A stretch of 64,000 bases of DNA from the NCBI RefSeq assembly GCF_003286085.1, contig NW_020825288.1, positions 1,488,001 through 1,552,000 on the forward strand, written 5' to 3'. Within the stretch, counting starts at the first letter, position 1, and every line of letters starts with the position of its first letter. Positions 62,131-64,000 of this stretch are shown piece by piece. The stretch comes from Drosophila persimilis. Taxonomy: Eukaryota > Arthropoda > Insecta > Diptera > Drosophilidae. Below the pieces are notes generated by a model. That model was not told the origin of the DNA. It did not search any database and saw only the letters and a list, made by a program, of their open reading frames with translations. Both the position numbers and the translations under genes were made by a program.

Positions 62131-64000
62131 AGTTTTGTTCTGGCTGCTGCTGCTGCTGGCTTCGTGTCGAAACAATTGTAAATAATTAATGCAACATTAT
62201 ACTCAATTACCGAGAAAACTTGCATATAAATCCCCAAGGAACGAAAAACCGAAAGTCAAAAGTTTTCAAAGTCGCAAGCTGTTGGGGCAAGTTTGTTCCA
62301 CGAGGGTTCCACTAAAAGCTGCGGATCCCGAATCTCAAATCAGAGTATAAGCAGACTTTAAACTGTTTCTCGGATGATATTAAAGTGGCATTACAGAAGC
62401 ACATCTTTCCGCCCATTTATATGCAGTTTCGAGCTGAACTTTGAGGGGGAATTTACAGAATGAGGTCAGGCTTTGGCTTCGGCTTTGCTGCAATTTTGGT
62501 GCTGAAAAAAGACAAATGCAAATGCTTTAAGTCACAATTTAGGACGCCCGGACGAGGGCTGGCAATCAACTACAATTTGCATTATTGCAGCCAGAGCCAG
62601 AGCCAGAGCCAGAGGCAGCACTCCCTAGCATTTCCTGGCATCCTCTGGCATCCCGTTGCCCACGTAGCGGTGGCCGCCACCAACAAAACCTCTCCACAGG
62701 CCCCACAAAAACCCGACCACAACGCCCCAACAAAGACGGGGAGGGGACCCCAGTCCTGCGACAACTATGCGACGACTCATTCCCCACGACATTGTATAAA
62801 CAACAATTTTAGCGGATATTAAAAACAATGTTGCTCTTCTGCTCCTGCTCCTGCTTCTGCTCCTGCTGCACAGATGGGGCATGTGGCATGGGGCATGGGG
62901 CAGGCTGGCATCCTCCTCTTGACTTGTCAAATTTCAAGTCCTGTTTTGTCATTTTCCATTCAACTGTTTGGCGGCTGCTTTGTATTTGGCCCCCTTATTG
63001 TTTAGCCATGGCTCCATTGAACGGCAAGCGGATATCCGCTTGTCGCACTTAAACAGCCGAGAATCCCATTGTCGCACTGTCGCTTTGTCGCGTTTGCGGA
63101 AGTGGAAGCTACTCGGAATCGGACTCGAACTCAGACTCGGACTCGTTTCGGGCTTAATTGAAGCCTTTGAAGCCGCCTGTTCGCTGAGGCTGAGGCTGTT
63201 GCCGCTGTTCTGCGAGTTCTCCATTCAAGTTGATTAAAATTTCATTCACAGAACATTTCACTAATGGGACAACAATGTGCTATTCGTGGAAGAACGTTCA
63301 ACAAGTCCAAGGGGGAGAAGTTCAGGAACTCAAAGTCAATCCCTTTGCTCTTCATTTGGTTGGTCTTTTAGGGTGAAAACAGGAACTGTATACTGACTAT
63401 GGGATAGGCGATAATTAGAATCCTTTCTGGTTTCTGCAGGGCAATATAAAGTCGAAATATCGAAGGATTAGCTAGAAATCCCAGAGTACTTTGACCGAAG
63501 TACCCACATATCCTATGAGTAGGGCATCACCATCCTCCCGCTTTTAATCGATATTTAGCCCGCAGTGTTTAGCCAGATCCTCACATCTGCGGGTGGGCAA
63601 ATCCCACCTAATTGACACTCCTTCGTGAGGGGCAGGCAATGTCTCTCTGTTTGCCTTTGTGGTAGGTCTGTGGCTGGGGTCTGTTTGTGATAATGATAAT
63701 GATGATGTTGATGGTGGTGACATAAATTAGACACCAATTGGGTGTGAATGGGAAAACAGTAGCAGGTAGAAGATAGTAGTAACGGAACAGCATTCCAATC
63801 AAATCACACCCGAAGCTTGTTAATTAAACAAATTTAATTTAAATTTAAACTGTTGCCGGATCAAATGGAATGCCCACGAGCCGTGATTTGTCTCAATTTG
63901 GGGCAGAATTTGGGGCAATTATCTGCCAATGGCCCAGGCCTCCAGGTGTACGGTAGGCAGGTGTTTTGCTACTAATTGGCACGTGTTGGCGCGTGTCTGC
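62131..64000. other. non-coding stretch at the right edge
   Basis: No gene was recognised. It contains a CCAGAG repeat at 62590-62614, a CTCCTG/CTTCTG repeat near 62830-62866, and GGACTC-rich sequence near 63118-63142. Confidence 0.45.
62590..62614. repeat. CCAGAG hexamer repeat
   Basis: Four tandem CCAGAG units. Confidence 0.85.

Overview
The window is Drosophila nuclear DNA. The evidence is an intact single-exon serotonin receptor of the Drosophila 5-HT7 (5-HT1Dro) type, a four-exon gene of the insect DUF1091 family with 55-59 bp introns, AATAAA poly(A) signals a few tens of bases past several stops, and abundant (CA)n, (CT)n and G/C-rich microsatellites in otherwise AT-rich non-coding sequence. 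The receptor's N-terminus differs from the D. melanogaster protein as I remember it, so this is another Drosophila species. The obscura group is a guess only. No rRNA, tRNA, CRISPR array, transposase or reverse transcriptase was seen.

Layout. At the left edge (685-2406, minus) lies the whole 5-HT7 coding region, with its 3' flank at 1-684 and a short upstream ORF in its leader. To the right come about 50 kb of mostly non-coding DNA holding three compact single-coding-exon genes: a small Cys-containing ORF (21873-22124, minus) whose end resembles the second CX9C helix of CHCHD2; an intact CHCHD2-like twin-CX9C gene (24266-24832, minus); and an unrecognised basic 442-residue protein (29152-30480, plus). 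Further right is a complete four-exon DUF1091 gene (54669-55378, plus), and a weaker candidate small gene lies at 61669-61962 (minus).

How it fits together. The 5-HT7 coding region has a strong minus-strand 3' splice site about 570 bp upstream of its ATG (2980-2981). A 32-nt exon-like unit with near-consensus splice sites on the same strand lies at 35617-35648. A GAGA-rich, CG-rich promoter-like stretch lies at about 51.6-52.6 kb. My reading, which is inference, is that 5-HT7 has non-coding 5' exons spread over tens of kilobases and that the CHCHD2-like genes and the 442-residue gene are nested in its 5' introns. The rest would be intronic or intergenic DNA with regulatory content. Two short motifs (TACTCGTA and ATTGCGTAT) recur more often than base composition predicts.

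Nothing here looks like a prokaryotic-style system or a new enzyme cluster. The most useful leads are the nested-gene and microexon architecture of 5-HT7, the diverged CHCH-like neighbour, the unknown 442-residue protein, the small-gene candidate at 61.7 kb, and the recurrent motifs.
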